From positions 1-5,637 of the forward strand of contig RKAN01000052.1 of NCBI GenBank assembly GCA_014845975.1: a stretch of DNA of 5,637 nucleotides, in the 5' to 3' direction. The position numbers and the translations under genes are program-made. This document shows, in pieces, positions 1 to 5,637 of this stretch. How positions within the stretch are numbered: the stretch's first letter is position 1; every line of letters starts with the position of its first letter. A model generated the notes under the pieces. It had not been told where the DNA came from. It worked only from the letters and a program-made list of their open reading frames with translations, and searched no databases. The stretch is from a bacterium (lineage in GTDB: Bacteria > Bacillota_I > Bacilli_A > RF39 > UBA660).

Positions 1-41
1 TTAAAATATAGTTTAGATAATTATAAAAGAATGGTGATAGT

Positions 42-827
42 ATGGGAAAAATTATAGCACTTGTTAATCAAAAAGGAGGGGTTGGCAAAACAACTTCAAG
101 TATTAACTTAGCTGCATCTTTAGGTTATTTAAAGAAAAAAGTATTATTAGTTGATCTAGATCCTCAAGGTAACTCTACAACAGGAGTCGGAGTAAACAAG
201 ACGGATTACGAAAAAAGTATGTATGAGTTATTGAAAGATGAAGCAACTTTAAATGAGGTAATTATTAAAACGAAATTTAAAAATTTGTATATTATTCCTG
301 CTACTATTAACCTAGCAGGAATTGACTTTGAATTAAGCGAAAAACAAAATCAAGATGCTTCCTTTTCAAAAGGAAAACAATTAAAAAATAAATTAGAGGA
401 AGTAAAGGATGTGTTTGATTTTATTATTATTGATTGCCCACCATCTTTGGGAATTTTAACAACAAATGCACTAACAGCAGCGGACTCAGTAATTATACCT
501 GTTCAATGTGAATTCTTTGCATTGGAAGGAATTATGCAACTTTTAAATACCATTATGATGGCTCAAAAGAATTTGAATCCAACTTTGGATATTGAAGGTG
601 TTTTACTAACAATGTTAGATGGAAGAACAAATTTGGGATTAGAAGTTGTAGAAGAAATTAAAAGTTATTTTAAAGAACGTGTATATGATACAATAATTCC
701 TCGTTTAGTAAGATTGTCAGAGGCACCAAGTCATGGCAAACCAATAATAGCTTATGATCCACAAAATAGAGGATCAGAGGCTTACTTAAACTTAGCGAAA
801 GAGGTGATTGAACGAAATGGAAACTAA
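42..827 (+). CDS. parA: ParA/Soj-family chromosome partitioning ATPase
   Basis: This 261-residue cytoplasmic P-loop ATPase is the partner of ParB. ParA proteins dimerise on ATP, bind DNA non-specifically and are released when ParB stimulates hydrolysis; in Bacillus the Soj form also modulates DnaA. Visible motifs are the deviant Walker A KGGVGKTT (residues 11-18, with the signature Lys11), Walker A' VDLDPQG (37-43, with Asp40 as the expected catalytic Asp), Walker B FIIIDCPPSLG (127-137), and the Soj-like C-terminal part RLVRLSEAPSHGKPI. There is no N-terminal HTH, so this is the small chromosomal type rather than a plasmid type Ia ParA. The length is a little above the roughly 253 residues of Bacillus Soj; the extra residues seem to lie around 100-108. 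The start at 42 has GGTGAT (34-39) just upstream and gives the standard N-terminus. It overlaps parB by 11 nt, which suggests translational coupling. Identification is very secure from motifs and context. Confidence 0.97.
   Translation: MGKIIALVNQKGGVGKTTSSINLAASLGYLKKKVLLVDLDPQGNSTTGVGVNKTDYEKSMYELLKDEATLNEVIIKTKFKNLYIIPATINLAGIDFELSEKQNQDASFSKGKQLKNKLEEVKDVFDFIIIDCPPSLGILTTNALTAADSVIIPVQCEFFALEGIMQLLNTIMMAQKNLNPTLDIEGVLLTMLDGRTNLGLEVVEEIKSYFKERVYDTIIPRLVRLSEAPSHGKPIIAYDPQNRGSEAYLNLAKEVIERNGN
802..808 (+). promoter_or_regulatory. Ribosome binding site that fixes the parB start
   Basis: AGGTGAT lies inside the end of parA, 8 nt before the ATG at 817. An upstream in-frame TTG at 808 shares its first base with this site and so could not be served by it. 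The site therefore favours ATG 817 as the parB start. Confidence 0.8.
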
Positions 828-1692
828 AAAAAGGGCGCTTGGCAGAGGACTAGAAGAACTATTTAACAATGAAAACTTGAATTTAAGTCAAATAGAAGAA
901 TCTGTTTATGAAACTGCTAGAACAGATGAAATCGTAGAATTAGATTTAGATACATTACGTGCTAATCCATATCAACCTAGAAAAATATTTGATGACGATG
1001 CATTACAAGAATTGGCAGATTCTATAAAGGAACATGGTGTATTTCAACCCATTATTGTAAAAAAAAGCATAAAAGGTTATGAAATTATAGCAGGAGAAAG
1101 AAGATATAGAGCTTCTAAATTAGCAGGAAAGAAAACAATTCCTGCCATTATTAGAAATTTTTCAGATGAAGAGATGATGGAAATAGCATTACTAGAAAAT
1201 CTTCAAAGAGAAAATTTAACTTCTATAGAAGAAGCAGAAGCTTATCATATGATGTTAGAGCAACTTCATTTAACACAAGAAGAGCTTGCAACTAAAGTAG
1301 GAAAAAGTAGAAGCCATATTACCAATATTTTAGGACTTCTTCGTTTGCCTAAAAATGTTCAAACTTTGATTAATTCTTCTCAAGTTAGTATGGGACATGC
1401 TAGAATTTTAAGTAAACTAGAAGATTCGAAGCAAATAGAAGAGTTAGCAAACAAAATAGTTAGTGAAAAATTGTCTGTTCGTGATGTTGAGAAAATGACT
1501 CAATCTGATAATTTTGAGAGAAAGAATAAAGTAAAAAGGGAAAAGTCAACAAATCAATATAAATATGTAGAAGATTTAATGAGAGAAAAGCTAGATACAA
1601 GAGTTAAAATTAATAATAAAAAAATAGAAATATCATTTGTAAATGATGCAGATTTAAGTCGAATTTTAGAGATTATTGATATTAAAGAGTAG
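817..1692 (+). CDS. parB: ParB/Spo0J-family CTP-dependent partition protein
   Basis: This 291-residue protein would load at parS sites near the origin, slide along DNA as a CTP-dependent clamp, recruit SMC and activate ParA. The N-terminus ALGRGLEELF (7-16) is the short basic/amphipathic peptide that stimulates ParA. It is followed by the ParB/Srx domain with NPYQPRK (50-56), FQPIIV (76-81) and the CTP-binding box GERRYRA (93-99). Next come ENLQREN (127-133) and a helix-turn-helix at about 152-177 (LTQEELATKVGKSRSHITN), then GHAR (193-196). A charged, Lys-rich linker (about 228-247) leads to a C-terminal dimerisation region (248-291). I chose ATG 817 over the in-frame TTG at 808 because the Shine-Dalgarno site is correctly spaced only for the ATG. 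Length and domain order match chromosomal Spo0J; the paralogue Noc is less likely because parA is directly upstream and the ParA-activating peptide is intact. The stop TAG is part of the next gene's Shine-Dalgarno site. Confidence 0.96.
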   Translation: METKKRALGRGLEELFNNENLNLSQIEESVYETARTDEIVELDLDTLRANPYQPRKIFDDDALQELADSIKEHGVFQPIIVKKSIKGYEIIAGERRYRASKLAGKKTIPAIIRNFSDEEMMEIALLENLQRENLTSIEEAEAYHMMLEQLHLTQEELATKVGKSRSHITNILGLLRLPKNVQTLINSSQVSMGHARILSKLEDSKQIEELANKIVSEKLSVRDVEKMTQSDNFERKNKVKREKSTNQYKYVEDLMREKLDTRVKINNKKIEISFVNDADLSRILEIIDIKE

Positions 1693-1700
1693 GTGAAATT

Positions 1701-2498
1701 ATGCTAAAAGTCATTTTAAACGAAAAAGTACTTCATCCAATCATTATTGTTGTTTCTTTGTGGCTTATTTATTTTATTTTTAATCGAATTATTAGGAAAA
1801 TGATTAAATCTAAACAACGAATAAAAGGAATTAATAGTAAAAAAAATAAAACAATGCTTTCTTTGTTAAATAATTTAGTGAAATATTTTTTAATTGTTAT
1901 TGGCCTTGTTATGATTTTAAATGTATACGGAGTAAATACAAGTAGTTTAATTGCTTCTTTAGGAGTAGCGAGTGCCGTAATTGCATTAGCTTTTCAAGAT
2001 ACTTTAAAAGACTTTCTTGCTGGTATTTTTATTGTTATAGAGGATCAATATGATATAGGAGATACCGTTACAATTAACGGCTTTAAAGGAGAAGTAGTAG
2101 GTGTAGGACTTAGAACAACAAAATTAAAGGCATATACTGGAGAATATTGCTTTATTGCTAATCATAATGTTGGAGATGTTATTAATCATAGTTTAAGTAA
2201 GTCTTTAGCAATTGTCAATGTACAAGTATCTTATGATGCAGATTTAGACGAAGTGGATAAAATACTTACGAATTTTTGTAAGAAATTAACAAAAGAGTTG
2301 CCTGATTTAAAAGGCAATGTCAATCTTGATGGAGTTGATGAATTGGCAGATTCTGGAATTACTTATCGAATTTCGGCTGAAACAAAGCCTTTAAAAAATA
2401 TTGAAATTGCTAGAAAAATTAGAAAAGAAGTAAAAATGGAATTAGATCGAAATAACATTGAAATTCCTTTTCCTCAAGTGGTGATTCATCATGAATAA
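1701..2498 (+). CDS. Small-conductance mechanosensitive ion channel, MscS family
   Basis: This 265-residue inner-membrane protein is expected to form a heptameric channel that opens on membrane tension and releases solutes during hypo-osmotic shock. Three hydrophobic segments are visible at about 12-32, 58-77 and 80-113. The third is the Gly/Ala-rich pore helix, LIASLGVASAVIALAFQDTL followed by KDFLAGIFIVIED, the clearest family signature. Then come the beta domain (EDQYDIGDTVTI from 114, GEVVGVGLRTTKL 130-142) and an alpha/beta C-terminal domain ending IPFPQVVIHH, typical of MscS. It is close to the minimal MscS size (E. coli MscS is 286 residues), with no extra N-terminal sensor domain. The start at 1701 follows AGGTGA (1691-1696) and lies 8 nt after parB. 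It overlaps the next gene by 8 nt. An mscS gene downstream of parB fits my recollection of some other Bacillota. Confidence 0.95.
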   Translation: MLKVILNEKVLHPIIIVVSLWLIYFIFNRIIRKMIKSKQRIKGINSKKNKTMLSLLNNLVKYFLIVIGLVMILNVYGVNTSSLIASLGVASAVIALAFQDTLKDFLAGIFIVIEDQYDIGDTVTINGFKGEVVGVGLRTTKLKAYTGEYCFIANHNVGDVINHSLSKSLAIVNVQVSYDADLDEVDKILTNFCKKLTKELPDLKGNVNLDGVDELADSGITYRISAETKPLKNIEIARKIRKEVKMELDRNNIEIPFPQVVIHHE

Positions 2499-2673
2499 TT
2501 ATAAACTTGGCAGTATTGTTGTAATGAAAAAACAACATCCTTGTGGTTCCAATGAATGGGAAATTATAAGAGTAGGCGCTGATATTAAAATTAAATGTAA
2601 AAATTGTGGAAGAAGTATCATGCTTCCAAGAATCGAATTTAATAAAAAAATGAAAAAAGTATTACAATATTAG
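2491..2673 (+). CDS. DUF951 family small Cys-containing protein
   Basis: This 60-residue protein matches the DUF951 pattern, a short family found widely in Bacillota, often next to ychF and parB. Hallmarks are the N-terminal KKQHPCGSNEWEIIRVGADI stretch (13-32), the CKNCGR pair (36-41) and the end MLPRIEF (44-50). His16, Cys18, Cys36 and Cys39 could form a small zinc site, but that is inference; no biochemical role is known to me. It has no signal peptide or membrane segment and is basic at the C-terminus (NKKMKKVLQY), so a cytoplasmic nucleic-acid or ribosome-associated role is possible but unproven. The ATG at 2491 overlaps the last 8 nt of mscS and has GGTGAT at 2480-2485 inside that gene, so translation is probably coupled. 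The stop TAG merges with the Shine-Dalgarno site of the following transporter gene. Confidence 0.92.
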   Translation: MNNYKLGSIVVMKKQHPCGSNEWEIIRVGADIKIKCKNCGRSIMLPRIEFNKKMKKVLQY

Positions 2674-2681
2674 GAGGAATT

Positions 2682-4208
2682 ATGACCAGAAATAAAAAGA
2701 AAAAAGAAAAATTATATGGTCCAGTTTTAGTTATTATAATTATCACTTTAATGATTGGAGCACTTAGTTTTTTACTTAAAATAATTGGTTTTGAAAGCTC
2801 TCAGACAGTGATTGCGAATAACACTTTAGAAACAACTCTTATAACAGTTAAAAATTTATTTAGTTTAGAGGGATTTCGTTTTTTTATTGATGAAGCAGTT
2901 TCTAACTTTAGATTATTTGAACCTCTTGTCCTTTTAATTATTTCTATTATAGGAATTGGAATTTGTGAAAAAAGTGGATTTTTGAAAGCGTTATTTACTC
3001 CGTTAAAGAGAGTAAAATTGAACATTATTATATTTGTTACTTTATTTTTAGGAATCATTAGTACTATAATTGGTGACTATAGTTATATATTTTTACTTCC
3101 TCTTGTTGCCATTATGTTTAAATATTTAGAGAGAAGTCCAATTCTTGGAATTATTGTCGTCTATCTTGGAATTACCCTAGGATATGGATCAGGATTAGTA
3201 TTTAATTATACTGATTATTCTTTAGCATTGCTTACAGAAACAGCTGCTAAGGTAGATATTGATAAAAATTTTGGATTCAGTGTATATTCTTACACTTATA
3301 TTATGTTAATCACAACATTTATTCTCTCTTTTTTATCTACTATTGTAATTGATAAGTTTTTAGTTCCAAAAGTAAATAAAAAATATACTTATGAAGAAGA
3401 GGAATTAATAATATCTACTAAAGCTAAAAGAATTTCTTTATTGGTAGGACTTATTTATATTTTATTAATTGTTTATATGATATTACCGGTTAAATTACCA
3501 GGGGCAGGTATTTTATTAGATCAAAATGCAACAAGATATTTAGAACAATTATTTGGAACAGGTTCTCCATTTGCGAATGGATTGGTTTTAATTATTACTT
3601 TATTATTAATTATTTGTGGATATGTTTATGGTAAAAAATCTGGAAATATTGAAGATAGTCATGACTTTAGTTTGGGATTATCCAAAAATTTTGAAAACTT
3701 AGGATTAATGTTTGTTTTAATGTTTTTTATCTCTGAGTTAACAGCAATTATAAAATGGACAAATATTGGAACAGTAATTGGTTCGAAATTAATAGAATTT
3801 GTAGGTGGACTTCAATTATCAGGAATTATTTTAATAGTTGTATTCTTTATCGTTATTTTATTAATGAGCATCTTACTTCCAGGAACTATGGAAAAATGGG
3901 AAATCGCAAGTCCTATAGTGATTCCATTATTTATGCAGTCTAATATTACACCTGCATTTACTCAATTTATATTTAAGGTTGCTGATGGAATTGGAAAAGC
4001 TATCTCTCCAATTTACATTTACTATATTATAATGCTTGCTTTTTTAGAAAAGTATCGTATAAGTGAGAAAAATAAAATTAGTATTTTTGGAATTTTGAAA
4101 ATGATTTTCCCAACTGTATTTATTATTGGATTTATTTGGTTATTAATTATTGTATTATGGTATGTAATGGGATTACCTCTTGGTATTCATATACTACCAA
4201 CATTATAA
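2682..4208 (+). CDS. Divergent AbgT-family transporter
   Basis: This 508-residue polytopic membrane protein has a basic cytoplasmic N-terminus (KKKKEK, 5-10) and many hydrophobic segments, roughly 14-34, 80-97, 113-131, 133-147, 153-175, 201-224, 251-269, 298-316, 340-352, 378-399, 408-420, 440-456 and 469-496. Family landmarks of AbgT (E. coli AbgT, MtrF, YdaH) are present: LFSLEGFRFFIDEAVSNF (59-76), GIGICEKSGF (91-100), PLVAIMFKYLERSPILGI (140-157), TDYSLALLTETAA (177-189), KWTNIG (358-363), KWEIASPIVIPLF (405-417), and VADGIGKAISPIYIYY (433-448), ending MGLPLG (496-501). Characterised members import p-aminobenzoyl-glutamate or export sulphonamides and p-aminobenzoate; the substrate here cannot be told. 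Several normally conserved positions differ: the usual SAKW is MEKW, and the usual TNIITP is GKAISP. It sits 8 nt after the DUF951 gene with a strong AGGAGG site (2672-2677) and is the last gene before a terminator. The superfamily call is firm; the exact subfamily is uncertain. Confidence 0.85.
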   Translation: MTRNKKKKEKLYGPVLVIIIITLMIGALSFLLKIIGFESSQTVIANNTLETTLITVKNLFSLEGFRFFIDEAVSNFRLFEPLVLLIISIIGIGICEKSGFLKALFTPLKRVKLNIIIFVTLFLGIISTIIGDYSYIFLLPLVAIMFKYLERSPILGIIVVYLGITLGYGSGLVFNYTDYSLALLTETAAKVDIDKNFGFSVYSYTYIMLITTFILSFLSTIVIDKFLVPKVNKKYTYEEEELIISTKAKRISLLVGLIYILLIVYMILPVKLPGAGILLDQNATRYLEQLFGTGSPFANGLVLIITLLLIICGYVYGKKSGNIEDSHDFSLGLSKNFENLGLMFVLMFFISELTAIIKWTNIGTVIGSKLIEFVGGLQLSGIILIVVFFIVILLMSILLPGTMEKWEIASPIVIPLFMQSNITPAFTQFIFKVADGIGKAISPIYIYYIIMLAFLEKYRISEKNKISIFGILKMIFPTVFIIGFIWLLIIVLWYVMGLPLGIHILPTL

Positions 4209-4233
4209 GTCAGAGAATTCTGGCTTTTTTTAT
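4207..4233 (+). terminator. Rho-independent terminator after the AbgT-like gene
   Basis: The arms at 4207-4214 and 4219-4226 pair over 8 bp, with one G-U pair, around a four-base loop GAAT. The 3' arm runs into seven Ts (4225-4231) followed by ATT. The hairpin begins inside the stop codon of the transporter gene. It should end the parA-parB-mscS-DUF951-transporter transcript. The stem is short and modest in GC, so some read-through is possible. Confidence 0.85.
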
Positions 4234-4240
4234 TATTGTG

Positions 4241-4249
4241 TGATATAAT
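4241..4249 (+). promoter_or_regulatory. Extended -10 promoter for ychF
   Basis: TGATATAAT is a perfect extended -10 (TG-N-TATAAT) for the housekeeping sigma factor. The -35 position (about 4221-4226) falls in the terminator's 3' arm and T-run and shows no TTGACA match, as expected for an extended -10 promoter. The predicted start of transcription is near 4256, leaving a leader of only about 15 nt before ATG 4271. Confidence 0.75.
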
Positions 4250-4258
4250 TTTCTTACT

Positions 4259-4263
4259 GGAGG
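4259..4263 (+). promoter_or_regulatory. Ribosome binding site that fixes the ychF start
   Basis: GGAGG lies 7 nt before ATG 4271 but only 1 nt before the in-frame ATG at 4265. The spacing, and the family N-terminus MGLTAGIVGLPN, both select 4271. Confidence 0.85.
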
Positions 4264-4270
4264 TATGGTT

Positions 4271-5371
4271 ATGGGGTTAACAGCGGGAATTGTTGGATTG
4301 CCAAATGTAGGAAAAAGTACATTATTTAATGCTATTACAAAACAAAAAATATTAGCTGCAAATTATCCTTTTGCTACAATTGATCCAAATGTTGGTGTAG
4401 TAGTAGTTCCAGACGAACGCTTAGATTTTTTAAATCAATTATACCAACCAAAAAGTTTGGTACCAACAACGATAGAATATACTGATATTGCAGGGCTTGT
4501 AAAAGGCGCATCTGTTGGTGAAGGCCTTGGTAATAAATTTCTTTCTCATATTAGAGAAGTAGATGCTATTGTAGAAGTAGTAAGATGTTTTAAAAATGAC
4601 GACATTATTCATGTAGAAGGTTCTGTTGATCCTATTAGAGATATTGAAATAATAGGATTGGAATTGATATTAGCAGATCTAGAAGTTGTTAATAATAGAA
4701 TAGGTAGAATCAGTAAAAAAGCTACTATGTCTAAAGACAAAGAAACTTTAAAAGAAGTTGCAGTTTTGACAAAAATTAAAGAAAATTTAGAAAAAAACAT
4801 TCCTTTGAGACGAGTTGAATTTAACGAAGACGAATTAGATTTTTTAAAAGGATTTAGTTTACTTACCTTAAAACCAATTATCTATATGGCGAATGTTAGT
4901 GAAGATGATCTTTTAGAAGAAACTAATGAATATGTAGAAAAAGTAAAAGAATATGCTACTAAAGAAAATTCAGAGGTAATTGTAGTAAGCGCTAAAATAG
5001 AAGAAGAACTATGTGATTTGTCTGACGAAGAAAAAATAGAATTTTTAAATGAATTAGGTATAAAAGAAGCGGGACTTAATAAACTAATTAAGGCTACCTA
5101 TAAACTCTTAGGATTGGCCACTTATTTTACTGCAGGAACAGATGAATGTAGAGCTTGGACTTTTAAAAAAGGAATGAAAGCTCCAGAGTGTGCAGGAATT
5201 ATTCATTCAGATTTTGAGAAAGGATTTATTAGAAGCGAAACAATAAGTTTTAATGATTTAAAAGAATATGGATCAGAATTAAAAGTAAAAGAGGCTGGAA
5301 AGCTTCGAATTGAAGGAAAGGAATACATCATGCAAGATGGCGATATTTGCCATTTTAGATTTAATGTATAG
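4271..5371 (+). CDS. ychF: Redox/ribosome-associated P-loop ATPase YchF (Obg family)
   Basis: This 366-residue cytoplasmic protein is an Obg-family member that prefers ATP to GTP; known homologues bind ribosomes and affect stress responses and translation start choice. It has G1 GLPNVGKST (9-17), G3 DIAGLVKGA (72-80), and NVSE (208-211) where true GTPases have NKxD, the substitution that explains ATP preference, then SAK (240-242). A helical coiled-coil insertion (about 130-180) sits inside the G domain, and a C-terminal TGS-like domain carries RAWTFKKGMKAPECAGIIH (294-312) and ends MQDGDICHFRFNV (354-366). I chose the start at 4271 from the Shine-Dalgarno spacing; an upstream ATG at 4265 adds only two residues. 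The resulting length equals what I recall for Bacillus YyaF. It has its own promoter just after the preceding terminator. The stop TAG forms part of the next gene's ribosome binding site, so co-expression with the BI-1-like gene is likely. Confidence 0.97.
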   Translation: MGLTAGIVGLPNVGKSTLFNAITKQKILAANYPFATIDPNVGVVVVPDERLDFLNQLYQPKSLVPTTIEYTDIAGLVKGASVGEGLGNKFLSHIREVDAIVEVVRCFKNDDIIHVEGSVDPIRDIEIIGLELILADLEVVNNRIGRISKKATMSKDKETLKEVAVLTKIKENLEKNIPLRRVEFNEDELDFLKGFSLLTLKPIIYMANVSEDDLLEETNEYVEKVKEYATKENSEVIVVSAKIEEELCDLSDEEKIEFLNELGIKEAGLNKLIKATYKLLGLATYFTAGTDECRAWTFKKGMKAPECAGIIHSDFEKGFIRSETISFNDLKEYGSELKVKEAGKLRIEGKEYIMQDGDICHFRFNV

Positions 5372-5376
5372 GTGAT
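5370..5376 (+). promoter_or_regulatory. Ribosome binding site that fixes the start of the BI-1-like gene
   Basis: AGGTGAT overlaps the ychF stop codon and lies 4 nt before ATG 5381. In-frame GTG 5372 and ATG 5375 lie inside or touching this site, so 5381 is the best start. Confidence 0.7.
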
Positions 5377-5380
5377 GAAA

Positions 5381-5637
5381 ATGAATTTAAATAATGTTTT
5401 AAAAAAAGTATATATGTGGATGTTTATTGGATTATTGGTAACTTTTATAACAGGTTATTATGTTTCTATTAATGAAAATATAGTTTATAAAATCTATAGT
5501 ACTTCTTTATATTGGATTTTATCTATTATAGAACTTGTTCTAGTCATTGTTTTATCTGCGAAGGTAGGAAAAATGAATATTACTACTTCTAGGATTATGT
5601 TTTTAATTTATTCATTTGTGACAGGATTAACATTTTC
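5381..5637 (+). CDS. Bax inhibitor-1/YccA-family membrane protein, 3' truncated by window
   Basis: About 85 complete codons are present before the window ends; the gene is open at its 3' end. The family (PF01027; bacterial YccA, YbhL, BsYetJ) consists of seven-helix membrane proteins; BsYetJ is a pH-sensitive calcium leak channel and YccA modulates FtsH. The fragment shows the family's typical start, VYMWMFIGLLVTFITGYYVS (10-29), as the first transmembrane helix. A second helix at about 44-60 (YWILSIIELVLVIVLSA) is followed by the short basic KVGKMN loop (61-66) and the beginning of a third helix, IMFLIYSFVTGLTFS (72-86), which matches the FLLYSxLxGLTLS-like family motif. The start at 5381 is chosen from the Shine-Dalgarno site; it lies 9 nt after ychF, so the two are probably one operon. 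The conserved C-terminal Asp pair involved in calcium/pH response lies outside the window. The family call is good; the exact function is unknown. Confidence 0.87.
   Translation, partial: MNLNNVLKKVYMWMFIGLLVTFITGYYVSINENIVYKIYSTSLYWILSIIELVLVIVLSAKVGKMNITTSRIMFLIYSFVTGLTF

Noticed and set aside
1..41. Possible -10 box (GATAAT 16-21) upstream of parA
   Set aside because: In AT-rich sequence a 5/6 match is weak, and the -35 region lies outside the window, so it cannot be judged. No frame here continues a recognisable upstream gene.
808..816. TTG start for parB adding three residues (294 instead of 291)
   Set aside because: The TTG touches the AGGTGAT ribosome binding site, which is ideally spaced for ATG 817.
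817..1692. Noc rather than ParB
   Set aside because: parA lies directly upstream with an 11-nt overlap and the N-terminal ParA-activating peptide LGRGLEELF is intact.
2801..3058. Minus-strand open frame of 85 codons inside the transporter gene
   Set aside because: It is a shadow of a strong coding region, has no ribosome binding site I can see and no recognisable domain.
3755..3943. Plus-strand open frame of 62 codons in another frame of the transporter gene
   Set aside because: It lies wholly within the AbgT-like reading frame, which carries the family motifs; its composition is not protein-like.
4265..4270. ATG start for ychF two codons upstream
   Set aside because: Only 1 nt separates it from GGAGG; ATG 4271 has 7-nt spacing and gives the family N-terminus.
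4609..4800. Minus-strand open frame of 63 codons inside ychF
   Set aside because: It is antisense to a conserved region of ychF, with no independent support.
42..5637. TGA read as Trp (mycoplasma-type code), suggested by the lack of TGA stops and high AT
   Set aside because: All nine Trp codons in the visible genes are TGG; with reassignment most would be TGA in so AT-rich a genome.

Overview
The window is a strongly AT-rich (roughly 30% GC by eye), densely packed stretch of bacterial chromosome. All seven genes lie on the + strand. Strong Shine-Dalgarno sites of the GGTGAT/GGAGG type, a ParA/ParB pair of the Soj/Spo0J kind, and the order parA-parB-mscS-DUF951-...-ychF point to a low-GC Bacillota (Firmicutes), probably Bacilli or a related Mollicutes-like gut lineage. 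All nine Trp codons in the visible genes are TGG, so the standard bacterial code applies and this is not a TGA=Trp mycoplasma. The species cannot be named from the sequence.

Region 1 (1-4208) looks like one operon of five genes with gaps of at most 8 nt or short overlaps: parA (soj) 42-827, parB (spo0J) 817-1692, a small MscS-type mechanosensitive channel 1701-2498, a 60-residue DUF951 protein 2491-2673, and a divergent AbgT-family membrane transporter 2682-4208. It closes with a Rho-independent terminator at 4207-4233. The real start of the operon is probably upstream of the window, because only 41 nt precede parA.

Region 2 (4234-5637) is a new transcription unit. A textbook extended -10 (TGATATAAT, 4241-4249) sits about ten bases after the terminator and drives ychF (4271-5371). 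A Bax inhibitor-1/YccA-family membrane protein follows from 5381 and is cut by the window end.

In function the window joins chromosome-origin segregation (ParAB), osmotic-shock protection (MscS), a ribosome-associated ATPase (YchF) and two membrane proteins of uncertain substrate or role (AbgT-like, BI-1-like). This is mostly a conserved housekeeping neighbourhood. The parts most worth a second look are the AbgT-family gene placed between DUF951 and ychF with altered family motifs, the repeated use of a TAG stop as part of the next gene's Shine-Dalgarno site, and the compact terminator/extended -10/short-leader junction before ychF. I see no CRISPR, mobile element, tRNA, rRNA or clear novel defence system. 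No stretch over 300 nt lacks a gene.
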